Shown here: in pieces, positions 13,692-22,000 of the stretch
How positions within the stretch are numbered: position 1 is the first letter of the stretch
Layout of the letters: every line of letters begins with the position of its first letter
Assembly: GCA_023435825.1 (NCBI GenBank)
Contig: JAEZMB010000030.1
Location: 1 to 32,204, forward strand
Direction of reading: 5' to 3'
DNA: 32,204 nt
DNA from: Pseudomonadota bacterium
GTDB taxonomy: Bacteria; Desulfobacterota; Desulfovibrionia; Desulfovibrionales; Desulfovibrionaceae
Notes under the pieces: model-generated
Database searches by the model: none
Seen by the model: only the letters and a program-made list of their open reading frames with translations
What the model was told of the DNA's origin: nothing
Position numbers and translations under genes: made by a program

Positions 13692-15182
13692 ATGACACCC
13701 TGCCTGAAGACCACTTTGCATGTCACGACGGACAGCCGCTTTCTGCCCCTGCTTCAAGACAATGTCAGGATATTGGGGCAAATGGGCGGTCTTTCCCGGC
13801 GGGACATCCTGGCCCTTGAACTGGCGGCCGAAGAGGCGTTCCTCAATATCCGCGAGCACGCCTATCCTGACGGCGGCGACGGGGGAGTCTTCCTGGCCGG
13901 CGAAATTGCCGCCGGCGAGCTGCGGCTGGTCTTTGGCGACGAAGGCCTGCCGTTCGACCCAGCCCGGCTCGACAAGCCCGAGGCTGAAACGGCCCGAAAG
14001 GCCGCCGAACCCTCCGGCCTTGGGCTCAAGCTCATCCACCACGCGGCTGATGCGGTGCAATGGATCAACAAGGGGAAAAACGGCAAGGAACTCCGCCTGG
14101 TCAAGCGCCTGCCCGACAGCAACGCCGCCCTGGCCGCGAACTCTCGACCCAAAGCCATGCCGCCCGCCCCCGGGCAACGCTACGCGATACGGCCCCTGCG
14201 CCCGGACGACGCCTTGCCTGTCTCGCGGATCTTCTGGCTCGTCTACGGATACACCTACCGCTTTGAGCAATTCTACCGGCCTGAAGGGTTGCTCGAACTG
14301 GTGCGGGCTGGAGACCTCATCAGCTCTGTGGCCGTGGCGGAAAATGGCGAGATCGCGGGCCACGCCGGCATGTTGCGCTTTGGCCGGACAGCCATGGCCG
14401 AAATGGTGGCCCTGGCGGTATCGCCCGCCCACCGGGGACGCGGGCTGCAAGACGCCCTGACCGACGCGCTGCTGGCCAAGGCCCGGGAAATGCGCCTGTT
14501 CGGGTTGTCGTTTGGGGCCGTCACCAGTCATGCGATCAGCCAACGGCCGGTGGCGGCGTTGGGCGCGCAGCCCTGCGGACTGGACCTGGCCACCATTTCC
14601 CCGTTTGGTTTCAAAGCCTTGGGGCTGGAGGACAAGCCCGCGCAACGCGAGACGTTCCTGCACTGCTTCAAGTATCTCGTCGATCCCCCGCCGGCCGAGG
14701 TTCATGTGCCCGCCCGGCACCGGGAAATGGTCGAGGCCATCTACGCGAAACTGCAACGGCCTTTGATCCCGGGGGCAACCGACCGGCCCGACCTGCCCGG
14801 ACGGTATGCGGTGTCCTTCTACAAGGCCGACAACAAGGGCATGATCACCGTCAAGCAAGCCGACAGCCGGCAGTGGCGGGAGATGTTGCGCGCCACCCTT
14901 GATCTGCTCGAAATCGCCGGAGCGGATCTGGTATGCCTCGACCTCCCCTTGCGGCAGCCGGACACCCCCCGGCTGTGCGAACAAGCCGAAAAGGCGGGCT
15001 ATTTCTTCGCCGGCATCTGGCCGCATGAAGCGGAAGACGGCGGGGACCTGCTGCGTCTGACGCGCCTTTCCACCCGGATCGACGTTGAACGGTTCCAATT
15101 CTTCGACCCCTTTGCCCGTGAGATCGCGGGCTATGTCGGGGCGGCATTGGAGCGGGCCGGCGGCGGCTTTTCGGCCCGCTAG
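13692..15182 (+). CDS. RsbW-like ATPase fused to a GNAT acetyltransferase domain
   Basis: A 496-residue fusion. Residues 1-140 are a GHKL ATPase of the RsbW/SpoIIAB serine-kinase (anti-sigma) type: N-box ELAAEEAFLNIREHAYP (43-59), G1 DEGLPFDP (83-90) and G2 GLGLKLI (109-115). After a linker, residues 163-300 form a GNAT acetyltransferase with the acetyl-CoA loop VSPAHRGRGLQDA (243-255). Residues 330-490 are a further GNAT-like or companion domain ending in FFAGIWPHE. GGAAGG lies 5 bases before the ATG. In the partner-switching paradigm the ATPase would phosphorylate a STAS-domain protein; none is encoded here. Position just downstream of the giant hybrid kinase suggests the same pathway. The TAG stop codon coincides with the terminal repeat of a MITE-like element, so the C-terminus may have been trimmed by insertion. 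Confidence 0.9.
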   Translation: MTPCLKTTLHVTTDSRFLPLLQDNVRILGQMGGLSRRDILALELAAEEAFLNIREHAYPDGGDGGVFLAGEIAAGELRLVFGDEGLPFDPARLDKPEAETARKAAEPSGLGLKLIHHAADAVQWINKGKNGKELRLVKRLPDSNAALAANSRPKAMPPAPGQRYAIRPLRPDDALPVSRIFWLVYGYTYRFEQFYRPEGLLELVRAGDLISSVAVAENGEIAGHAGMLRFGRTAMAEMVALAVSPAHRGRGLQDALTDALLAKAREMRLFGLSFGAVTSHAISQRPVAALGAQPCGLDLATISPFGFKALGLEDKPAQRETFLHCFKYLVDPPPAEVHVPARHREMVEAIYAKLQRPLIPGATDRPDLPGRYAVSFYKADNKGMITVKQADSRQWREMLRATLDLLEIAGADLVCLDLPLRQPDTPRLCEQAEKAGYFFAGIWPHEAEDGGDLLRLTRLSTRIDVERFQFFDPFAREIAGYVGAALERAGGGFSAR

Positions 15183-15287
15183 TGTCGCGTCCGCGAAAAG
15201 CGCATATGGCGTTTTGTAGCCAACAACCTAAAACCATTTATTTTTCTTAAAAAATACTATCGTATTTTTTAAGGGACGCGACACTAG
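15179..15287. repeat. MITE-like element, copy 1 (intact, 14-bp terminal inverted repeats)
   Basis: A 109-bp element bounded by perfect 14-bp inverted repeats (CTAGTGTCGCGTCC at 15179-15192, complement at 15274-15287). It contains an inner perfect 12-bp palindrome (CTTAAAAAATAC at 15246-15257, complement 15262-15273). No coding capacity. CTAG at both ends fits either a TA duplication (IS630/Tc1-mariner type) or a CTAG duplication (IS5 type). Its first TAG is the stop codon of the ATPase-GNAT gene, and its inner hairpin may act as that gene's terminator. Two related copies are at 15286-15387 and 27142-27242. Confidence 0.75.
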
Positions 15288-15387
15288 AGTCCTGTCCGGA
15301 AAAGCGGCTCCGGAGTTCTGTAGCCAATGCGCTAAAATCATTTGTTTTAAAAAATACTATCGCATTTATGCAGGGACGTGCCACGAG
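15286..15387. repeat. MITE-like element, copy 2 (degenerate tandem copy)
   Basis: Directly abutting copy 1 and in the same orientation. Shared blocks include GTCCGGAAAAGCG-like start, CTGTAGCCAA, CTAAAATCATTTG, TTAAAAAATACTATCG and a GGGACGTGCCACGAG end. The terminal repeats and the inner palindrome have decayed, so this is an older insertion than copy 1. Confidence 0.65.
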
Positions 15388-15475
15388 GAAGCGGCGGGCT
15401 TGGCGATGCCGCCTGGCCGCTCCAGAGGGTCCAGGTGCGCGGAACAAGGCGACCCACGCCTCGGTGGATTTTCTC

Positions 15476-15504
15476 TTGACGGAAACAAGGGCAGCCCTTA
15501 TTAG
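15476..15504 (+). promoter_or_regulatory. Sigma-70 promoter of the TetR-family gene
   Basis: TTGACG (15476-15481), an exact 17-base spacer and TATTAG (15499-15504) make a good promoter. Its -10 box overlaps the first bases of the palindrome at 15503-15524, the arrangement expected for autorepression. The leader to the ATG at 15535 is about 24 bases. Confidence 0.65.
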
Positions 15505-15524
15505 TAAGTGAACGCTCACATACA
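15503..15524. promoter_or_regulatory. Operator 1 (probable TetR-family binding site)
   Basis: A 22-bp imperfect palindrome with core GTGAACGCTCAC; the left half-site reads AGTAAGTGAA. It overlaps the end of the -10 box and the expected start point of the TetR gene. It matches the palindrome at 16184-16205 upstream of the VIT-vWA gene at most positions, sharing the half-site pattern AGTAWGTRAA. Two such sites flanking a TetR gene are strong indirect evidence for its operator. Confidence 0.75.
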
Positions 15525-15534
15525 TGAGGTGCCC

Positions 15535-16116
15535 ATGGCCCGCCCACTCGTCAAGAAGCACGACATCGAACAAGCTGCCATCCGGCTGTTTGCCGCCAAG
15601 GGCCTGGCCCGCGTGACGATCAAGGATATCGCCGCCGAGGCCGGCGTCACCGAGGGGGCGCTGTACCGGCATTATCCCGGGAAAAACGAGATGGCCTGGG
15701 CTCTTTTCACCCAGGAACTGGAACGCTTCGCTATCCCCCTTGGCGACAGGCTGTTCGCCCCCGGCCAAACCTTTGCCCGGCGGCTTCATGGGGCCATCCG
15801 GTTCATGTACGAGTATTACCGCAAGGAACCGGTGGTTTTCGCCTTCATCATGCTCACGCAGCATGGTTTCCCCGAGGAAGACCTGCTCACCGAAGCCACC
15901 AACCCCAACGACATGGCGGTGCGTTTCGTGCGCGAAGCCATGGCCGCACGGGCCATGCCCGAGGGCGATCCCCTACTCCCCGCAGCCCTGCTCATCGGAC
16001 TCACCCTGCAGCCCCTGGTCATGCACCGTTACGGTCGCCTCGCCCTGACGGAGGAGATCGCGGATCAGGTCGTGGCGGCGGCCCTGCGCGCCCTGGAGTT
16101 GCAGCCGGCGGCCTGA
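15535..16116 (+). CDS. TetR-family transcriptional repressor
   Basis: A 193-residue regulator with the classic N-terminal helix-turn-helix (about 10-56): IEQAAIRLFAAKGLARVTIK, then IAAEAGVTEGALYRHYPGKNEM. The C-terminal helical domain (about 60-190) would bind an unknown ligand. The ATG at 15535 is chosen because GAGG lies 5 bases upstream and because an upstream in-frame ATG (15508) would start inside the operator. It precedes the VIT-vWA/rhombosortase pair on the same strand; matching palindromes sit at its own promoter and in the leader of that pair, so it most likely represses both itself and them. Confidence 0.93.
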   Translation: MARPLVKKHDIEQAAIRLFAAKGLARVTIKDIAAEAGVTEGALYRHYPGKNEMAWALFTQELERFAIPLGDRLFAPGQTFARRLHGAIRFMYEYYRKEPVVFAFIMLTQHGFPEEDLLTEATNPNDMAVRFVREAMAARAMPEGDPLLPAALLIGLTLQPLVMHRYGRLALTEEIADQVVAAALRALELQPAA

Positions 16117-16183
16117 GCCGCCCGAAGACCGCCTGGAGAGCGACGTGGCCTTGGGCGGACGCCCGTTATGGTGCGCCCACATA

Positions 16184-16205
16184 AGTATGTAAACATTTAC
16201 TTACT
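16184..16205. promoter_or_regulatory. Operator 2 upstream of the VIT-vWA/rhombosortase genes
   Basis: A 22-bp palindrome with core GTAAACATTTAC and flanking half-sites AGTATGTAAA / TTTACTTACT (9 of 10 symmetric). It ends just before the ribosome-binding site AGGAG (16211-16215) of the VIT-vWA gene, so a bound repressor would block initiation or elongation. The pattern matches operator 1. I could not place clear -35/-10 boxes around it. Confidence 0.72.
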
Positions 16206-16220
16206 AACAAAGGAGCCCGT

Positions 16221-18326
16221 ATGAACGCCGTTCGGACACTCACGCATTGGTTGTTTGTCGCCCTGTGGGCCTTGCTGGTCAACGTGATGGGCCAGCCCGC
16301 CGTGGCCGAGGCCGCCGGCCTGCTGACGCCCGTGGACGGGAGCCTGCCGGAATTGCAAATCCGCGATCACCGGGTGGGCGTGACCATCGACGCCGGCTAC
16401 GCCACGGTCAGCGTGGACCAGGTCTTCCACAACCCCCACGACCGCGACCTGGAGGCCGTCTACTCCTTCCCCGTGCCCGATCATGCCACGGTCTCGGAGT
16501 TCACCTACTGGATCGACGGCAAGCCGGTGCATGGCGAGATTCTGGAAAAGGAGGAAGGACGCAAGGCCTATGCCGAGGAAAAGGCCGCCGGACGCCAGGC
16601 GGGCATTGCCGAGAAGGACGCCCACCGGGTCTTCGAGGTCAGGGTCACTCCGGTGCGGGCCGGACAGGATGTCCGCATCCGGCTGGGGTATATCCAGGCC
16701 GCCCATGTCGATACCGGCATCGGCCGCTTCCTCTACCCGCTGGAGGAAGGCGGAGTGGACGACAAGAAGCTGGCCTTCTGGAAGGCCAACGAAACCGTGA
16801 CCGGGACTATGAGCTTCGATCTGACCCTGCGCTCGGGCTATCCGGTCGAGGCCGTGCGCGTGCCCGATCGCCCCGATGCCGGGATCACCCAGGCCGAACC
16901 GGGCCTGTGGCGGGTGCATATCGGCCAAAGCGCCCAGACCGCCGCGGCCCGGGACGAGGCCGAAGGCAAGGCTCCCCCGCCGGCCGGTTGGACGCCGACG
17001 CCCCAGGCCCAGCCCCAAACCCTGGGCAAGGACATCGTGGTCTACTGGCGGCTGGCCCAGAACCTGCCGGGCAGCGTCGACATGATCGCCTACAAGCGCG
17101 ATGCCGCCGTCCCGGGGACGTTTCTGCTCACCATCACCCCGGGCGACGACCTCTCCCCCATCACCGAGGGCCGCGACTGGGTGTTTGTCCTGGATATCTC
17201 CGGCTCCATGAACGGCAAGTACGCCACCCTGGCCGAAGGCGTGCGCAAGGCCCTGTCCGGCATGCGCCAGGGCGACCGTTTCCGCCTGGTGACCTTTAAC
17301 GACAGCGCAACGGAGCTGACGCCGGGCTTTATCCCGGTCACCAAGGAAAACGTGGCCCAGTGGGCCGACAACGTGGCCGCCATCCGGCCGCAGCGCGGCA
17401 CCAACCTCCATGCCGGCCTGTCCCTTGGCCTGTCCGCCCTGGACGCGGACCGCACCGGCGCCGTGGTCCTGGTCACCGACGGCGAGGCCAATGTGGGCGA
17501 GACCTCCCTGCGGGCCATGCTGTCGCTGCTCGAAAAGAAGGACGCCCGCATCTTCACCTGCGTCCTGGGCAACAGCGCCAACCGGCCGCTTCTGGAGGCC
17601 CTGACCAAGGCTTCCAGCGGCTTTGCCATCACCGTCAGCAACGCCGACGACATTGCCGGCCGCCTGCTCCAGGCCGTGTCCAAGGTCTCCCACCATGCCT
17701 TGCACGGCGCGCGGGTCGAAATCGACGGCGTGCGGGTGGCCGACCTGACCCCGGAGACCATCGGCAGCCTGTACCGGGGCCAGCAGCTCGTGCTCCTGGG
17801 CCGCTACCACGGCCATGGCGAGGCCACGGTGCGCCTGCGCGGCCGCGTCGGCGGCCAGGAAAAGGTCTACCAGACCCGCTTCGCCTTCCCGCAAACCGCC
17901 ACCGCCGATCCGGAACTCGAACGGTTGTGGGCGTATGGCCGCATCGAGGAAATCCAGCAAGAGATGGAACGCTTCGGCGACAAGGCCGACTTGCGCCAGG
18001 CCGTCGTGGATCTGTCCAAGCAGTACGGTCTGGTCACCGACCATACCGCCATGGTGGTCATGCGCGAGGAGTCGTTCGCCGCCCGCAAGATCGAACGGAC
18101 CAACGCGGCCCGGCTGGCCGACGAAGCAGCGGCCCGCGCCCGGCGCGACGCCGCCCCGACGCGCTCCACCCGGGTCGACACGACCGCGCCCATGTCTACC
18201 GCCACCCGGCCGACACTGGGCGGAAACGGCGGTTCGGGCGGCGGGGCCTGGGACATCTGGTCCCTGGCCGCGCTGCTGCCCCTGGCCGCTTCGGGCATGT
18301 GCCGCCTGCGCCGGCGCGGCAAGTAG
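16221..18326 (+). CDS. Secreted VIT/von Willebrand A protein with a GlyGly-CTERM-like tail (probable rhombosortase substrate)
   Basis: A 701-residue exported protein. In order: signal peptide (1-32); VIT domain (about 38-165); vWA domain (about 318-490) with a complete MIDAS metal site (Asp325, Ser327 and Ser329 in DISGSM, Thr394, Asp420); a beta-rich C-terminal part; an Ala/Arg/Thr-rich linker (about 628-665); and a sorting tail made of GGNGGSGGG (667-675), a short hydrophobic helix (about 678-692) and RLRRRGK. The tail fits the GlyGly-CTERM pattern, and the next gene encodes a rhombosortase. VIT-vWA proteins of this size resemble the family I recall as marine proteobacterial sortase targets; no LPXTG motif is present here. 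AGGAG lies 5 bases before the ATG. It probably sits at the cell surface and binds a ligand through the metal site; the ligand is unknown. Confidence 0.93.
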   Translation: MNAVRTLTHWLFVALWALLVNVMGQPAVAEAAGLLTPVDGSLPELQIRDHRVGVTIDAGYATVSVDQVFHNPHDRDLEAVYSFPVPDHATVSEFTYWIDGKPVHGEILEKEEGRKAYAEEKAAGRQAGIAEKDAHRVFEVRVTPVRAGQDVRIRLGYIQAAHVDTGIGRFLYPLEEGGVDDKKLAFWKANETVTGTMSFDLTLRSGYPVEAVRVPDRPDAGITQAEPGLWRVHIGQSAQTAAARDEAEGKAPPPAGWTPTPQAQPQTLGKDIVVYWRLAQNLPGSVDMIAYKRDAAVPGTFLLTITPGDDLSPITEGRDWVFVLDISGSMNGKYATLAEGVRKALSGMRQGDRFRLVTFNDSATELTPGFIPVTKENVAQWADNVAAIRPQRGTNLHAGLSLGLSALDADRTGAVVLVTDGEANVGETSLRAMLSLLEKKDARIFTCVLGNSANRPLLEALTKASSGFAITVSNADDIAGRLLQAVSKVSHHALHGARVEIDGVRVADLTPETIGSLYRGQQLVLLGRYHGHGEATVRLRGRVGGQEKVYQTRFAFPQTATADPELERLWAYGRIEEIQQEMERFGDKADLRQAVVDLSKQYGLVTDHTAMVVMREESFAARKIERTNAARLADEAAARARRDAAPTRSTRVDTTAPMSTATRPTLGGNGGSGGGAWDIWSLAALLPLAASGMCRLRRRGK

Positions 18327-18341
18327 CCATACCATGAACAT

Positions 18342-18368
18342 GCGGCCGCCCGGCACACGGGCGGCCGC
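18342..18368 (+). other. Hairpin between the VIT-vWA and rhombosortase genes
   Basis: Perfect 11-bp arms (GCGGCCGCCCG at 18342-18352, complement at 18358-18368) around a 5-base loop. It occupies the space between the upstream stop and the GGAG of the rhombosortase, with no U-tract. Likely an attenuator or mRNA-stabilising stem that would keep protease levels below target levels. Confidence 0.5.
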
Positions 18369-18380
18369 CGGGAGACCGTC

Positions 18381-18977
18381 ATGCACGCGACAAACGCCGC
18401 CCGCCTGCTTCCCCTGCCCTGGCGCAGCCTGCTTCTGGCCGGCCTGGCCGTGGCCGTCTTCCTGGCCCTGGGCTCGGCTCCCGAGGCCCTCGTCTACGAC
18501 CGCGACGCCCTGGCTCGGGGGGAGGTCTGGCGGCTTATCTCCGCCCATCTGGTCCATGCCGGCGGCAGCCACCTCCTCTGGGACGCGGCCGGGTTGCTGG
18601 TGCTCGGCGTTTTGTTCGAAGCCCGGCTGGGCCGGTTGTTCTTTCCGGTCCTGCTCGCCGGGACGGCGGCCATCGACGCCTGGTTGTGGCTCGGCTCGGG
18701 GCTTGCCCGCTACTGCGGCCTGTCCGGGGTGCTCAACAGCCTGCTCGCCGCCGGCCTGGTCGTCTTGTGGCGGGAAAGCCGTTCCTGGACCGCCCCCCTC
18801 ACCGCCGTCCTGGCCCTGGCCAAGATCGCCGTGGAGGCGACGCGCCAGACGGCTCTTTTCACGGCCACGGCCTGGCCGCCGGTTCCCCTGGCCCATGCCA
18901 TGGGATTTGCGGCCGGGCTGGCGGCCTGGGCGATGCTCATTTGTTGTCGCATAAGAATAGTTCGCGCTGGCTTTTGA
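18381..18977 (+). CDS. rrtA: Rhombosortase (rhomboid-family GlyGly-CTERM serine protease)
   Basis: A 198-residue polytopic inner-membrane protein with about six hydrophobic segments. Rhombosortase hallmarks: EVWRLISAHLVHAGGSHLLWD (48-68, the rhomboid luminal block split here as text), YCGLSGVLN (111-119) with the nucleophile Ser115, and His172 in PLAHAMGF as its catalytic partner. It is expected to cut GlyGly-CTERM tails; in Vibrio cholerae this enzyme processes the surface protease VesB, and the product carries a glycerophosphoethanolamine group. The gene directly following its likely substrate is the arrangement expected for a dedicated pair. GGAG lies 6 bases before the ATG. The lack of other GlyGly-CTERM proteins in this window says nothing about the rest of the genome. 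Confidence 0.93.
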   Translation: MHATNAARLLPLPWRSLLLAGLAVAVFLALGSAPEALVYDRDALARGEVWRLISAHLVHAGGSHLLWDAAGLLVLGVLFEARLGRLFFPVLLAGTAAIDAWLWLGSGLARYCGLSGVLNSLLAAGLVVLWRESRSWTAPLTAVLALAKIAVEATRQTALFTATAWPPVPLAHAMGFAAGLAAWAMLICCRIRIVRAGF

Positions 18978-18979
18978 CG

Positions 18980-19021
18980 AACAACTCTTTTAAGGGCTTT
19001 GTAATCGAAAAGTTGTTTTTT
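18980..19021 (+). terminator. Rho-independent terminator after the rhombosortase
   Basis: AACAACTCTTTT (18980-18991) pairs with AAAAGTTGTT (19008-19017) with a small bulge and is followed by a run of six T (19016-19021). It starts 3 bases after the rhombosortase stop, so the TetR-VIT-vWA-rhombosortase unit probably ends here, and the next gene would need read-through or its own promoter. Confidence 0.65.
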
Positions 19022-19056
19022 CGTCCTCGACCACGTTTTCGAACAGGAGAACAACC

Positions 19057-22000
19057 ATGGCCCGCCTGCTGCGCATCCCCGGGTTCTCACCCTACCTGAT
19101 CGCCATGTTGCTCAATGCGATGACCGATCTCGGGCACAAGATCATCATCCAGAACACGATTTTCAAATGCTACTCCGGCGACGCCCAGATTGCCCTGACC
19201 GCCCTGGTCAACGGGCTTATCTTGCTCCCCTACATCATGTTCTTCACGCCATCCGGGTTCATCTCGGACAAGTACCCCAAGAACTGGGTCATGCGGATCA
19301 GCGCCGCCATAACCATCCCGGCCACCATCGGCATTTACCTCTGTTACAGCGCCGGACTATTCTGGCCGGCCTTCGGCCTGACCTTTTTGCTGGGCATCCA
19401 GGCCGCCGTGTATTCCCCGGCCAAGTACGGCTACATCAAGGAACTGGTCGGCAAGGAGCTGCTTGCCCCGGCCAACGCGGCGGTCCAGGCCGTGACCGTC
19501 ATCGCCATTCTGGCCGGCGCCCTGGTCTACTCCATATTCTTCGAACATCTCCTGGGCGTTGCCGGGATAGGCGGCGAGGGCATGACGCCGGGAGCCATCC
19601 TCATGGCCGTCACGCCCTGCACCCTGCCCCTGATCGTGGGGGCCGTCCTGGAAACCGGCCTGACCTGGCTCATGCCGTCCAGGACCGCCACCGACACCAG
19701 CCTGCGTTTCGACCGGAAAACGTATCTCAAGGGCGAATACCTCAAGTCCAATCTGCGCACCCTCACCCGCACCGAAACCATCTGGCTCTCGGCCGTGGGC
19801 CTGGCCATCTTCTGGGCCGTCAACCAGGTGCTGCTGGCCGCCTTCGGGGCCCATCTCAAGGACGTGGCCGGGGTGGAAAACACGGTCGTGACCCAGGGGC
19901 TGCTGGCTCTTGGGGGCGTGGGCATCATCATCGGCTCGGGCCTGGCCGGCCGGGTTTCGCGCAACTACATCGAAACCGGCGTCATCCCCATCGGCGCGGT
20001 GGGCATGACGGCGGGCCTGTTCCTCCTGCCAAGCCTGTCCAGCCCCTTTTGGCTGGGCGCGTTGATGCTCGGCTACGGCATCTGCGGCGGGCTGCTCATC
20101 GTGCCGCTCAACGCCCTCATCCAGTTCCACGCCCGGGGCGAGGACCTCGGCAAGGTCCTGGCCGGCAACAACTTCGTCCAGAACCTCCTGATGCTGCTCT
20201 TCCTGGCTGCCGAAACCCTGGCGGCCACGGTCCACCTGGGCAGCCGCCCCCTGTTTCACGCCCTGGCCGTGGTGGCCCTGGGCGGCACGATCTACACGCT
20301 CTACAAGCTCCCCCAGTCCCTTTTGCGCTACATCCTCGGCGTCCTGGTGGCCAAGCGCTACAACCTGACCGTCTCTGGCCTGAACAACATCCCCTCCCAG
20401 GGCGGCACGCTGCTGCTGGGCAACCACACGAGCTACCTCGACTGGGCCGTGCTCCATCTGGCCGTGCCCCGCCGGGTGCGCTTCGTCATGGCCCGCGACA
20501 TCTACGAGCGCTGGTACTTGAAATGGCTCCTGGACCGCTTCGAGGTCATCCCCATCTCGCCTACGGCCAGCAAGGGGGCCATCCAGGCCGTGACCGCCGC
20601 CCTGACCGCCGGCGAATGCGTGGCCATCTTCCCCGAGGGGGCCATCACCCGCAACGGCCAGCTCGGCACGTTCAAGCGCGGGTTCGAACTGGCGGCCAAG
20701 AGCACGGGCTGCGCCATCGTGCCGTTTTACATGCGCGGCCTGTGGGGGAGCCTGTTTTCCTTCGCCACGGCCAAGCTGCGCGAGACGTCCAAGCTGCGTT
20801 CCGTGCGCGACGTGACCATCTGCTTCGGCTCGCCCCTGTCCGAGGACGCTTCGGCGGCCGAGGTCAAGGCGGCGGTGCTGCGCCTGTCCGTTGCGGCCTG
20901 GCACGCCTACGCCACGACCTTCGACACCATCCCCGTGGCCTGGCTCAAGGCCGCCAAGCGCGCCCCGAACCGGCTGGCCGTGGCCGAATCCTCCGGCGTG
21001 CGGCTCACCAACCGGCGGCTTATGGCCGGGGTTCTGCTCACGGCCGGGCTGCTGGGCCGGCGCACCAGGGGCGAACAGAACGTCGGCGTCCTGCTGCCGC
21101 CCTCGGCCGCCGGCATCATGGCCAACATGGCCCTGCTTATGCGCGGCAAGACCGTGGTCAACCTCAACTTCACCTCGGGTCGGGAGCTGGTGGCCAAGGC
21201 TGTGGCGCGGGCGGACATCCGCACCCTGGTCACCTCGCGCCAGTTCCTGACGCGGCTTGCGGCCAAGGGCTTCGACCTCAAGGAACTTTTGCCCGAGGAC
21301 CAGATCTTCTACATGGAAGACCTGCGCGAAACCGTCAGCTCACGGTCCCGGCTGATTGCCCTGGCCAAGGCCTGGCTTTTGCCCGCCCTGATGCTGCGGC
21401 TGCTGTATTGCAAGCGCGCCAGCACGGCCGACACCGCCGCCATCCTCTTTTCCAGCGGCAGCGAGGGCACGCCCAAGGGCGTCATGCTCAGCCACGAGAA
21501 CATCGTGGGAAACGCCAAGCAGGTGGCCAGCCTGATCAATCCCCGGGACAACGACATCATCGTCGGCAGCCTGCCCCTGTTCCACGCCTTCGGCCTGACC
21601 ATCACCACCCTGCTGCCGCTTCTGGAGGGCATCCCGGTGGTGTGCCATCCCGACCCCACCGATGCGGTCAAAATCGGCCGGCTCGTGGCCCAGTACCAGG
21701 CCACCCTGCTGTGCGGCACCCCGACCTTCCTGGGGCTCTACGCCCGCAACCGCAAACTCAACCCCCTGATGTTCGCCTCCCTGCGCCTGGTGGTGGCCGG
21801 AGCCGAACGTCTGCCCGAGGCCATCCGGACGGCCTTCAAGGACAAGTTCAACAAGGAAGTCTTCGAGGGCTACGGCACCACCGAGACCACGCCTGTGGCC
21901 GCCGTCAACACGCCAGACGTGCTCAACACCAGCGACTACACGGTGCAGCAAGGGACCAAGCCCGGCACCGTGGGCCTGCCCCTGCCGGGATCGTTCGTCC

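Noticed and set aside
16197..18896. Minus-strand open frame of 899 codons
   Set aside because: Antisense of the VIT-vWA and rhombosortase genes, whose motifs and ribosome-binding sites are clear.
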